Of a DNA stretch of 11,682 nt, positions 1 to 7,354 are shown piece after piece (position 1 is the stretch's first letter; each line of letters opens with the position of its first letter). The stretch comes from Methylomonas sp. (GTDB lineage: Bacteria; Pseudomonadota; Gammaproteobacteria; Methylococcales; Methylomonadaceae). The stretch spans positions 1-11,682 of the forward strand of contig JAQTYP010000060.1 of assembly GCA_028688235.1 (NCBI GenBank). The letters run 5' to 3'. Below the pieces are notes generated by a model. It did no database searches. It had not been told where the DNA came from and saw only the letters and a list, made by a program, of their open reading frames with translations. Position numbers and translations under genes: made by a program.

Positions 1-452
1 GCAGGAGTCAAAATGCCCGAAAATATGCTGAAGGACTTGCAAGCCGAATATTCCTTGTCGCCGCTCGCCGCGATCCTGTCGCATTGCAGAAAACCTGGTT
101 ATACTCGGTCAGCACATTGAAGATGATAGGCAAGATGTTCGTGGGCTCGGCGTCTGTCGATAACATCAGCGGCCCTATCAGCATAGCCCAATACGCCGGG
201 CAATCGGCGGAAATGGGTTTGACCGCGTTTTTAAGATTCTTAGGTCTGGTCAGCGTCAGTCTGGGGGTTTTGAATTTGCTGCCGGTGCCGGTGCTGGATG
301 GAGGCCATTTGTTGTTTTATCTGGTCGAAGCGATCAAGGGCAGTCCGGTTCCGGATCGATTGCAAATATATTTTCAAAATGTCGGGATGTTTTTGTTGAT
401 CTCGTTAATGGCTTTGGCGTTGTTTTTGGATTTGGGGCGTTTGTTTCAATAG
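1..452 (+). pseudogene. rseP: RseP site-2 zinc metalloprotease, 3' part, frameshifted
   Basis: C-terminal third of the inner-membrane protease that makes the second cut in RseA and so frees sigma-E. From 84 to the stop at 450-452 the frame gives the RseP end: a KTW...STLKMIG stretch, SGPISIAQYAG, and the LDGGHLLF motif at 291-314 whose Asp is a zinc ligand in the family, then a last membrane segment. Bases 1-81 also encode RseP-like sequence (GVKMPENMLKDLQAEY, ending LSPLAAILS), but in a different frame. Adding one G near 81-82 would join them as ILS-A-LQKTW. As written, the upstream frame stops at 118-120 and would lose the LDG motif. The HExxH half lies outside the window. RseP is essential in E. 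coli, so a sequencing or assembly error is more likely than a true null. Family identity is sure; the broken state is what the sequence shows. Confidence 0.85.
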
Positions 453-506
453 CGGCATCCCCCGTCTCGGTCGATTTTTAATTTTTATCATTCTACTTAC
501 ATAACC

Positions 507-1217
507 ATGAATAAATTGTCTCAAATGTTGGTCGCCACGGTAGCAATGTTGATGGCAGGACAGGTTTCGGCCGACGAGGCTGCGGTGAAGAAGGCTTTGG
601 CCGAATTCATGCCGCGGGCTCAGGTCGATTCGATCAAAACAACCGATATCAAGGGTCTATACGAAGTCGTGGCGGGGGGGAATATATTCTATGCCTCCGA
701 AGACGGAAGATATCTGCTTCAAGGGCAATTATACGATGCCGTCGAAAAGAAAAATATTACCGAAAATAAGTTGGCCGAAGTGCGCAAAGCGGCGCTGGAC
801 AAGGTCGGCGACAAAAACATGATCATTTTCAAACCCGAGACCAGCAAGCATTCCGTCTCGGTATTCACCGATATCGACTGCGGTTACTGCCGCAAATTGC
901 ATTCGGAAATCGACCAATATATGGCACAGGGCATTACCGTGCGCTATTTGTTCTACCCACGGGCCGGCAAGGGTTCAGAATCCTATGCCAAAGCCATATC
1001 CGTCTGGTGCGCTAGCGATAAACAAAAAGCATTGACGGCCGCCAAAAAAGGCGAGGCATTGGAAAACAAAACTTGTGACAATCCTGTCGACCAACACATG
1101 CAATTGGGTGAAGCCTTCGGCATGAGCGGCACGCCGATGATAGTGACAGAAAAAGGCAATGTGTTACCAGGCTATGTGCCGGCCGCGCAATTGGCCAAGA
1201 TTCTGACTAGCGAATAA
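507..1217 (+). CDS. dsbC: Thiol:disulfide interchange protein DsbC
   Basis: Periplasmic disulfide isomerase that reshuffles wrong disulfides and is kept reduced by DsbD. The 236 residues equal the usual precursor length. A signal peptide covers residues 1-22 (ending GQVSA), followed by the N-terminal dimerisation domain and a thioredoxin-fold domain. The active site is C125-G-Y-C128, the same CGYC as E. coli DsbC. A second cysteine pair, C168 and C190, has the 22-residue spacing of the structural disulfide in E. coli DsbC, and the cis-Pro loop is T209-P210. The ATG at 507 starts a clean signal peptide, though no clear Shine-Dalgarno precedes it. It lies 54 bases after rseP on the same strand and may be cotranscribed. 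dsbC belongs to the sigma-E regulon in E. coli, but I see no sigma-E promoter here. Confidence 0.95.
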   Translation: MNKLSQMLVATVAMLMAGQVSADEAAVKKALAEFMPRAQVDSIKTTDIKGLYEVVAGGNIFYASEDGRYLLQGQLYDAVEKKNITENKLAEVRKAALDKVGDKNMIIFKPETSKHSVSVFTDIDCGYCRKLHSEIDQYMAQGITVRYLFYPRAGKGSESYAKAISVWCASDKQKALTAAKKGEALENKTCDNPVDQHMQLGEAFGMSGTPMIVTEKGNVLPGYVPAAQLAKILTSE

Positions 1218-1269
1218 TCGTAGCCGTCGTCGGCAGGGTGCCCCGGTGTCAGCCGGGTGCATCGCAAAT

Positions 1270-2025
1270 TCAGGCGTCCTCTAATCCGTATCGGTCTTTT
1301 GCATACAAGCCTGCGCCGACGATACCGGCCTGGTTTAAAAAGGCGGCGGGTTTTACCGGGGCTATTAAAGCCAGTTGGTCTTTGAACTTGTCGAACTTTT
1401 TGCTGGCTCCGCCGCCGAGTATGATCAGGTCGGGCCAGAACAGCTTTTCCATCGTGTCGAGGTAGAGATTCAACCGGCTGCCCCAGCGTTTCCAGTTCAG
1501 GTCTTCGATTTTACGGATGGCATCCGAGGCATAATGCTCGGCTTTCTTGCCGTTTTCCAGGAAGAGGTGGCCTAATTCGGTATTCGGGATAAGTCGGCCA
1601 TCGGTGAATAATGCGGTACCAAGCCCCGTGCCTATGGTTATCAGCATGACTACCCCGGATTTTCCAGCGCCTTCCCCGAATCGAATTTCGGCCAGGCCGG
1701 CGGCATCGGCGTCGTTCAGGTTGTAGCAAGGACATCGACAGGCGTTGGAAAACAAGCGGTCGATATTGGTGCCGATGAACGAGGAGTCTATATTCGATGC
1801 GGTCCGCACGATACCGTGCTGAATGGCGGCGGGAAAGCCGCAGCCTACCAGCCCGTTCCATTCGAAATGTTTAACCAGTTTTTCGAGAACCAATGCAACG
1901 GCCTCCGGTGTGGCCGGTTGCGGTGTTTCAATGCGGTGACGCTCGCTTAGCAATTCGCCGGTCAATGTATCGACTATGGCCCCTTTGATGCCCGAGCCAC
2001 CTATATCTACGCCAAGTATCTGCAT
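1270..2025 (-). CDS. ppgK: Polyphosphate glucokinase (ROK family)
   Basis: Cytoplasmic sugar kinase that phosphorylates glucose using polyphosphate (some members also use ATP). The 251 residues match the short PPGK branch of the ROK family. Visible motifs are the N-terminal phosphate loop DIGGSGIKGA (7-16), N104-D105-A-D with the catalytic Asp, the GTGLGT nucleotide/phosphate loop (132-137), ELGH (150-153) and ILGGGASKK (202-210). The CxCGxxGC zinc motif of ROK repressors and many bacterial glucokinases is absent, as expected for PPGK. A good Shine-Dalgarno, GAAGGA on minus at 2032-2037, sits 6 bases before the ATG. It follows nadB by 50 bases on the same strand and may be cotranscribed, and it converges on dsbC. 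Polyphosphate as donor is inferred from subfamily resemblance. Confidence 0.88.
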   Translation of the reverse strand: MQILGVDIGGSGIKGAIVDTLTGELLSERHRIETPQPATPEAVALVLEKLVKHFEWNGLVGCGFPAAIQHGIVRTASNIDSSFIGTNIDRLFSNACRCPCYNLNDADAAGLAEIRFGEGAGKSGVVMLITIGTGLGTALFTDGRLIPNTELGHLFLENGKKAEHYASDAIRKIEDLNWKRWGSRLNLYLDTMEKLFWPDLIILGGGASKKFDKFKDQLALIAPVKPAAFLNQAGIVGAGLYAKDRYGLEDA

Positions 2026-2075
2026 GAATCGTCCTTCATCAATTGAGTTTAAGCACTGGGCTTGATGTTTTATCG

Positions 2076-3752
2076 TTATTTAATGCCCGGTTTTTCCGGT
2101 GTCAACACGGTGTTTTGCGGCGGCCTGCTGTCATCCGGGACCGGATAATCTTTGGTAAAGTGGAGGCCGCGGCTTTCCTTGCGTTGCTGTGCGCAACGAA
2201 TGATCAATTCGGCGACGATGACTAGATTGCGCAACTCCAGCAGGTCGCTGGTGACGCGGAAACGGCCGTAATATTCGCTGATTTCTTCCTTCAGCAGTAT
2301 CAACCGGTTCATCGCTCTTTCCAAGCGTTTGTTGGTGCGGACGATGCCGACATAATCCCACATGAAACGGCGCAACTCGTCCCAGTTGTGTGCGATGACT
2401 ACTTCCTCGTCGGAGTCGCTGACCTGCGACTCGTCCCATGCCGGAAGAGGCGGTGGTTCCGGGAGCATATCGAATTGCCGGCGAATATCGCGATTGGCTT
2501 GCTCGGCAAATACCAAACATTCCAGCAGCGAATTGCTGGCCATGCGGTTGGCACCGTGTAAGCCGGTGCAGGCCACTTCGCCGATCGCATATAAGCCTGA
2601 AATATCGGTCCTGGCATTGTTGTCCGTCATGACGCCGCCGCAAGTGTAATGGGCGGCCGGTACGACGGGGATGGGTTGCCGGCTGATGTCGATGTCGACG
2701 TCCAGGCATTGCATGTATATTGTTGGGAAGTGTTTTTGAATGAATTCGCGGGATTTATGGCTGATATCCAGATAGACGCAGTCTATGCCGCGTTTTTTGA
2801 TCTCGTTGTCGATCGCGCGGGCGACGATGTCTCTAGGGGCCAGTTCCATGCGTTCATCGTAGCGGCGCATGAAGCGCCCGCCGTCGGGCAAAATCAGATG
2901 ACCGCCTTCTCCCCGCACCGCCTCGCTGATCAAAAAAGACCGGGCGGAAGGGTGGTATAAACAAGTCGGGTGGAATTGCATGAATTCCATATTCGCGACT
3001 CGGCATCCGGCCCGCCAAGCCAAGGCGATGCCGTCGCCGCTGGAAATATGCGGATTGGTCGAATACAAATAGACCTTGTTGGCGCCGCCGGTGGCTAGCA
3101 CGACGATTTTTGCGGCTATGGTTTTGATTTTGCCGGCATTGATGTCCAGCACATAAGCCCCGCAAATGCGCTGTGGCGACAGTCCCAGCTTTTCCGCGGT
3201 GATTAACTCCACCACATTGTGATATTCCAGCAGGGTGATGTTAGGGTGCGCCTGGGCTCTTTCTATCAATGACAACGATACGGCTTTGCCCGTTGCATCA
3301 TCGGTATGTACGATGCGCCGATGGGAATGGCCGCCTTCCCGATTCAGATGCAGCTGTATTGTGCCGTTTGCGCTTCGTTCTTCGGTAAAATTAACACCTT
3401 GAGTCCGCAACCATTCGATATTGGAACGCCCCTGGGACACCGTCAGGCGGACAATATCGGGATCGCAAAGGCCTGCTCCCGCAATCAGTGTGTCCTGTAT
3501 GTGGGATTCGATGGAATCGTGCTGATCGTCGTAGACAGCCGAGATGCCGCCTTGGGCGTAATAGGTACTGCATTCGGTAAGGGCAAATTTAGCCAATACC
3601 GCAACCCGGTAGTGATCCGCTAGATGCAGGGCCAGGCTGAGCCCCGCACCGCCGCTGCCTGCGATCAAAATGTCGAAGTGTTGAAGAGATTGCGTGGTCA
3701 ATGTATTAAAGTCTGGAAATGAAGGTTTTGTTATAGTTGTGCCGAAAATCAT
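2076..3752 (-). CDS. nadB: L-aspartate oxidase
   Basis: FAD enzyme that oxidises L-aspartate to iminoaspartate, the first step of de novo NAD synthesis, feeding NadA. The 558 residues are slightly longer than the usual ~540. The dinucleotide motif GSGGAG lies at 32-37 after a strand DILIA, and the family signature REGGHSHRRIVHTDDATG at 138-155 carries substrate and flavin contacts. The motifs AQGGISAVYDD, HPTCLYHPSA, AAHYTCGGVMTD and the helical C-terminal domain are all present. The first 20-odd residues before the FAD strand are longer than in E. coli NadB and the Shine-Dalgarno is weak, so the true start could be slightly downstream. It is divergent from rpoE, a neighbourhood kept in E. 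coli and Pseudomonas. The last few residues (after about 540) are Pro-rich and poorly conserved. Confidence 0.96.
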   Translation of the reverse strand: MIFGTTITKPSFPDFNTLTTQSLQHFDILIAGSGGAGLSLALHLADHYRVAVLAKFALTECSTYYAQGGISAVYDDQHDSIESHIQDTLIAGAGLCDPDIVRLTVSQGRSNIEWLRTQGVNFTEERSANGTIQLHLNREGGHSHRRIVHTDDATGKAVSLSLIERAQAHPNITLLEYHNVVELITAEKLGLSPQRICGAYVLDINAGKIKTIAAKIVVLATGGANKVYLYSTNPHISSGDGIALAWRAGCRVANMEFMQFHPTCLYHPSARSFLISEAVRGEGGHLILPDGGRFMRRYDERMELAPRDIVARAIDNEIKKRGIDCVYLDISHKSREFIQKHFPTIYMQCLDVDIDISRQPIPVVPAAHYTCGGVMTDNNARTDISGLYAIGEVACTGLHGANRMASNSLLECLVFAEQANRDIRRQFDMLPEPPPLPAWDESQVSDSDEEVVIAHNWDELRRFMWDYVGIVRTNKRLERAMNRLILLKEEISEYYGRFRVTSDLLELRNLVIVAELIIRCAQQRKESRGLHFTKDYPVPDDSRPPQNTVLTPEKPGIK

Positions 3753-3781
3753 AGCGCTTTTTCATTGTGTGGTATTTTTTT

Positions 3782-3810
3782 TTGTATTGCCAGAACTAAT
3801 GCGGTTTAAT
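3782..3810 (+). promoter_or_regulatory. Candidate sigma-70-type promoter for the rpoE operon
   Basis: In the nadB-rpoE intergenic region, TTGTAT (3782-3787) is followed after 17 bases by TTTAAT (3805-3810). The -10 matches consensus at 5 of 6 positions, the -35 at only 3 of 6. It lies about 30 bases before the GTG start of rpoE, which suits a short leader. A T-rich run (3775-3783) adjoins the -35. Confidence 0.35.
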
Positions 3811-3839
3811 TCTGTCCACTCCATCATCGAAATAGCTCA

Positions 3840-4430
3840 GTGAACGAACCAACAAGGCTTTCAGAAGATTTAGATCAGGACTTGGTGCAAAGAGTGCGGC
3901 GAGGCGATAAGGCGGCCTTCGATCTTTTGGTCATCAAGTATCAACACAAGATCGTGCATCTGGTAAATCGCTATGTCAAAGATCCCAGCGAGGCCCAGGA
4001 TGTCGCACAAGATACCTTTATTAAAGCTTACAGAGCCTTGGGAGATTTTCGCGGCGATAGCGCCTTTTATACCTGGCTATATCGAATTGCGATCAATACC
4101 GCAAAGAATTATTTGTTATCGCGCTCGAGGCGGCATTCCGATTTTGAAGTGGATATGCAGGATGCCGAACAGCTCGAGTCTGCGTCGCAGTTGAAGGATA
4201 TCGAGACTCCGGAACATCAAATGATGAACGAGCAGATTATCGCCGTCATCAAATCGGCAATAGAAAGGCTACCCGAGGAAATGCGCATTGCCATTACTCT
4301 GCGGGAATTCGAAGGCATGAGTTATGAAGAGATAGCCGAGGCGATGGATTGCCCCATTGGTACCGTACGCTCCAGGATATTCAGAGCCCGCGAGGCTATT
4401 GATGAAAAATTAAACCCATTGCTAGGTTAA
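3840..4430 (+). CDS. rpoE: RNA polymerase sigma-E factor (RpoE/AlgU)
   Basis: ECF sigma factor of the envelope-stress response, held at the membrane by RseA until RseA is cleaved. The 196 residues are close to the 191-193 of E. coli RpoE and P. aeruginosa AlgU. Region 2 covers about 25-95, with FDLLVIKYQHKI, the region 2.2 stretch QDVAQDTFIKAYRALG and the 2.4 segment FYTWLYRIAINTAKN. Region 4 covers about 140-190, with the helix-turn-helix SYEEIAEAMDCPIGTVRSRI. The start is GTG; it gives the usual AlgU-like length and no ATG lies between it and the conserved region. The Shine-Dalgarno is weak, so low basal translation is possible. It is the first gene of rpoE-rseA-rseB-mucD and lies 10 bases before rseA. 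Confidence 0.96.
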   Translation: MNEPTRLSEDLDQDLVQRVRRGDKAAFDLLVIKYQHKIVHLVNRYVKDPSEAQDVAQDTFIKAYRALGDFRGDSAFYTWLYRIAINTAKNYLLSRSRRHSDFEVDMQDAEQLESASQLKDIETPEHQMMNEQIIAVIKSAIERLPEEMRIAITLREFEGMSYEEIAEAMDCPIGTVRSRIFRAREAIDEKLNPLLG

Positions 4431-4440
4431 AGGTATTACC

Positions 4441-4944
4441 ATGCAAGAACCCATTAATGAAAAACTCTCATTGCTGTTCGACGATCAGCTCGACACCGTC
4501 GAGGCATATAGGCTATTGAAAGCCACTAGGCACGACGAGCAATTACAACTCAAATTACAACGTTACGCCTTGATTGCGCAGTCCTTAAAGAGCGAGCAAT
4601 GTTCCGTTGCGAATCTCGACTTTGTCGACAAGGTTAGTCGGCAATTGGAGCATGAACCCATTTATTTGTTGCCGCACAAAAAACACAAGGGCTATCTCAA
4701 AAAAACCGGATTGGCTGTCGCTGCTTCGTTAGTGTTGGCTGTGCTTTGGCTGTCGGCCAGTCGTCCAGGAATACAAGGTTTTCCCAATGTCGCCGGTAAC
4801 TCAATCGCGCAACATACGATCGATGCCGAACAAATGAATGCGCGCTTCAAAGAATATCTTTTGGCACACGACAATGTTTGGTATGTCAACAACAATGTGG
4901 GCGTGCAGTCATACGCGCGCGTTGCCAGCTATCAACAAAAATAA
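4441..4944 (+). CDS. rseA: Anti-sigma-E factor RseA/MucA
   Basis: Single-pass inner-membrane protein whose cytoplasmic N-terminus binds sigma-E and whose periplasmic part is read by RseB and the site-1 protease. The 167 residues show an N-terminal anti-sigma domain starting EKLSLLFDDQLD (the LS.L.DgE-type opening of RseA/MucA), one membrane segment at about 88-106 flanked by basic residues (KKHKGYLKK before it), and a 61-residue periplasmic tail. The tail ends VASYQQK, unlike the YxF-type end that activates DegS in E. coli, so the activating signal may differ; this is inference. AAGG at 4430-4433 is a reasonable ribosome site for the ATG. Sequence conservation is modest, but position between rpoE and rseB makes the call firm. 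Confidence 0.92.
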   Translation: MQEPINEKLSLLFDDQLDTVEAYRLLKATRHDEQLQLKLQRYALIAQSLKSEQCSVANLDFVDKVSRQLEHEPIYLLPHKKHKGYLKKTGLAVAASLVLAVLWLSASRPGIQGFPNVAGNSIAQHTIDAEQMNARFKEYLLAHDNVWYVNNNVGVQSYARVASYQQK

Positions 4945-4951
4945 TTTTTTA

Positions 4952-5899
4952 ATGCGATTTTTTATAGTTTTTTTCCTGGCTATTTCTTGTGCGGCTGCGC
5001 AAGAGTCTTCTTCGTTAAACGGACAACAGTGGCTGAAAAAAGTCGGCGATAGCATGAAGACGCTGAATTATCATGGTACCGTCATCTTCATGAAAAACGG
5101 TCAAATCGATACGATGAAATATCAACATACGGTGGAAAACGGTATCGAAAACGAACGCTTGACCTCGTTGAATTCACCCTTGCGCGAGGTGACCAGAAAA
5201 TCTAACGAAATCAGCTGTATATTCAAGGAAACCCATAAGAAAATAGAAAGCCAGCATCCGATAGACCGGTCTTTTATCGTCGACCTGCCGGCACATCCCG
5301 AACGTTTGGATGAGCAATATTTGTTGGCCGTGGCCGGTCAGGAAATGATCGCGATGCGGCCAGCGCAAATTATTGCGGTATTACCCAAGGACGAACTGCG
5401 TTATGCGCGGAAAATCTGGGTCGATAAAGCTTCATGGTTGCCTTTGAAGATCGAGGTCTACGCCCTGGATGGCAGTACGCTCGAGCAAGTGTTGTTTACC
5501 GAATTCGAGGTCGATACCTTAGCGAGCGATCAAGCTTCGGCCCCGATGCATCCGCAGGTTGAAAATCGGCATCTCCATGCGGAAAATAATGGCGCTTTGG
5601 AAGATTCGGCGTTTCGACTGGGGAATTGGCCTGCTGGATTTAAGGAGGTGTTTTTTATCCGTAATGCCATGCAGCAATCAAAAAAGATCGTCGATCATTT
5701 GTTGCTCAGTGATGGTTTTTCCAATATTTCGGTTTACTTCGAGCCCAAAGGAGAGCACGGTATCGAGGGATTAAAATCCCTAGGCCCCGTTAATTCGTTT
5801 AGCCGGGTGGTAGGTGACCTACAAGTGACCGTTTTGGGCGAAGTCCCAAGTCAAGCCGTTGAGTTTGTGGCGAACGGCGTCAGTGTGCGCCGCAACTAG
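4952..5899 (+). CDS. rseB: Sigma-E regulatory protein RseB/MucB
   Basis: Periplasmic protein that binds the periplasmic tail of RseA and shields it from proteolysis; family members release it on sensing mislocalised envelope lipids or lipoproteins. The 315 residues match E. coli RseB (318). The frame stays open upstream to 4838 through the end of rseA. The ATG at 4952 is preferred because it opens directly on a signal peptide (MRFFIVFFLAISCAAA, cleavage before QESS) and sits 7 bases after the rseA stop. The large domain opens with LNYHGTVIFMKNG and the C-terminal domain carries LLSDGFSNISVYFEP. The Cys at residue 13 lacks a good lipobox (Ala at -3), so a soluble periplasmic form is expected. 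No clear Shine-Dalgarno is visible; coupling to rseA translation is likely. Confidence 0.93.
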   Translation: MRFFIVFFLAISCAAAQESSSLNGQQWLKKVGDSMKTLNYHGTVIFMKNGQIDTMKYQHTVENGIENERLTSLNSPLREVTRKSNEISCIFKETHKKIESQHPIDRSFIVDLPAHPERLDEQYLLAVAGQEMIAMRPAQIIAVLPKDELRYARKIWVDKASWLPLKIEVYALDGSTLEQVLFTEFEVDTLASDQASAPMHPQVENRHLHAENNGALEDSAFRLGNWPAGFKEVFFIRNAMQQSKKIVDHLLLSDGFSNISVYFEPKGEHGIEGLKSLGPVNSFSRVVGDLQVTVLGEVPSQAVEFVANGVSVRRN

Positions 5900-5936
5900 G
5901 TCCTTCGAATGATTTTTAAAAATGCAAACATTGTAT

Positions 5937-5940
5937 GGAG
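5937..5940 (+). promoter_or_regulatory. Ribosome binding site deciding the mucD start
   Basis: GGAG with a 5-base spacer to the ATG at 5946. It favours 5946 over the in-frame upstream ATG at 5922, which has no such site and would put extra residues ahead of the signal peptide. Confidence 0.6.
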
Positions 5941-5945
5941 AATGC

Positions 5946-7340
5946 ATGATTCATAAGCTTATTAGTAGCATAGTGTTGTTGATGGTGACGGTTCCGGTCT
6001 ATGCCCAATTGCCGGATTTCACCGAGATGGTTAAGAACAACGGCGATGCGGTGGTCAATATCAGCACCACGCAGAAGGCTCCCGATATGCAAGGCGATGC
6101 GGATCAACAAGCCATGCCGCAAGATATGCCGCCGGAATTGGAAGAATTTTTCAGGCATTTCTTTCAGGGTCCCGGACGAGGTATGGTGCCTAGAGAAACC
6201 AATTCCCTGGGCTCCGGTTTCGTCATTTCGAAAGATGGTTACATATTGACTAACCACCACGTAGTCAACAATGCATCCGAGATCGTCGTTAAACTTAAAG
6301 ATAGGCGCGAGTTGCTGGCCAAGTTGATAGGCTCCGATGAAAGCACCGACGTGGCTTTGCTCAAGGTCGAATCCAAGGAATTGCCTGTCGTTGAAATCGG
6401 AGCGCCGGATCAATTGCAGGTTGGCGAATGGGTATTGGCCATCGGCACGCCTTTTGGCTTCGAACAGTCGGTGACGGCCGGCATCGTCAGTGCGAAAGGC
6501 CGTAGCTTGCCTGACGGCAATTACGTACCCTTCATTCAGACCGATGTCGCGATTAATCCCGGTAATTCCGGAGGGCCTTTGTTTAACATGCAAGGCAAAG
6601 TCGTCGGTATCAATTCCCAAATATACAGCCGATCAGGCGGTTACATGGGCTTATCATTCGCGATTCCCATCGATGTGGCGATGAATGTGGCCGAGCAAAT
6701 TAAGACCAAAGGTAGCGTTTCTCGCGGATGGTTGGGGGTTCAAATTCAGGATGTGACCCGGCAATTGGCTGAATCGTTTGGCATGGATAGGCCGCATGGC
6801 GCGTTGGTCGCCAAGGTTATTCCGGGTGGGCCTGCGGAAAAGGCCGGTATTCAGGTAGGCGATATCATCGTGGAATTCGATGGTCGCACGATAGAAACGT
6901 CAGGCGAGCTGCCGCCTATCGTCGGCATGACACCGGTCGATGACAAAGCCAAGGTTAAAGTCATACGCCAAGGCGACAGAGAAGAATTGACCGTTAAAGT
7001 GGGGTTATTGCCGGCTCAGGCTGCTCAATTAAGTCCGAGTACCATGCCGGAAATGACGGTCAATAGGCTGGGATTGGCCGTGGCCGATTTGACCGACGAG
7101 CAACGCCAACAATTACAGGTTGAAAAAAATGGCGTATTGGTGCAAAAAGTAGCCAAGGGTATTGCGCTAGATGCCGGTATTCAGCCAGGCGATGTGATTT
7201 TGCGAATTCAAAACACACCGGTTCGCGATGTGGCGGAATTCAACAAAATCGTGACCAAGTTGCCGGTGGATAAGTCCATTGCCACGTTGATTCAACGTAA
7301 TGGCAGCCCGGTATTCCTGGCGTTCAAGATCGATAAGTAG
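5946..7340 (+). CDS. mucD: Periplasmic serine protease, DegP/MucD type
   Basis: HtrA-family protease/chaperone that degrades misfolded envelope proteins. In Pseudomonas it is the last gene of the algU operon and dampens sigma-E activity. The 464 residues compare with 474 in MucD. A signal peptide covers residues 1-20 (ending PVYA, then QLPDF). The catalytic triad is H105 (TNHHVV), D135 (DVALLKV) and S208 (NPGNSGGP). Two PDZ domains follow: about 252-350 (RGWLGVQIQDV ... AGIQVGDIIVEFDG) and about 372-464 (RLGLAVADLT ... AGIQPGDVILRIQ). The linker before PDZ2 is Met/Pro-rich. The start is set by the GGAG at 5937-5940. There is a 46-base gap from rseB with no rseC/mucC in it, and cysK begins 14 bases later. 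Confidence 0.95.
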   Translation: MIHKLISSIVLLMVTVPVYAQLPDFTEMVKNNGDAVVNISTTQKAPDMQGDADQQAMPQDMPPELEEFFRHFFQGPGRGMVPRETNSLGSGFVISKDGYILTNHHVVNNASEIVVKLKDRRELLAKLIGSDESTDVALLKVESKELPVVEIGAPDQLQVGEWVLAIGTPFGFEQSVTAGIVSAKGRSLPDGNYVPFIQTDVAINPGNSGGPLFNMQGKVVGINSQIYSRSGGYMGLSFAIPIDVAMNVAEQIKTKGSVSRGWLGVQIQDVTRQLAESFGMDRPHGALVAKVIPGGPAEKAGIQVGDIIVEFDGRTIETSGELPPIVGMTPVDDKAKVKVIRQGDREELTVKVGLLPAQAAQLSPSTMPEMTVNRLGLAVADLTDEQRQQLQVEKNGVLVQKVAKGIALDAGIQPGDVILRIQNTPVRDVAEFNKIVTKLPVDKSIATLIQRNGSPVFLAFKIDK

Positions 7341-7354
7341 AGGGTGCCTTGTTT

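Noticed and set aside
1242..1257. Terminator between convergent dsbC and ppgK (CCCGG/CCGGG)
   Set aside because: Only a 5-bp stem with a 6-base loop and no U-run on either strand.
3793..3815. Sigma-E autoregulatory promoter before rpoE (GAACTA … TCTGT)
   Set aside because: The -35-like GAACTA and the TCTGT are only 12 bases apart; sigma-E needs about 16, and at the right distance the bases (TCCAC) do not match.
5912..5923. ATTTTTAAAAAT palindrome before mucD
   Set aside because: Low-complexity A/T sequence with no GC stem or matching regulator site.
5916..6620. Long minus-strand frame (234 codons) opposite mucD
   Set aside because: It lies over the protease domain, whose catalytic motifs are on plus; no ribosome site or known fold on minus.
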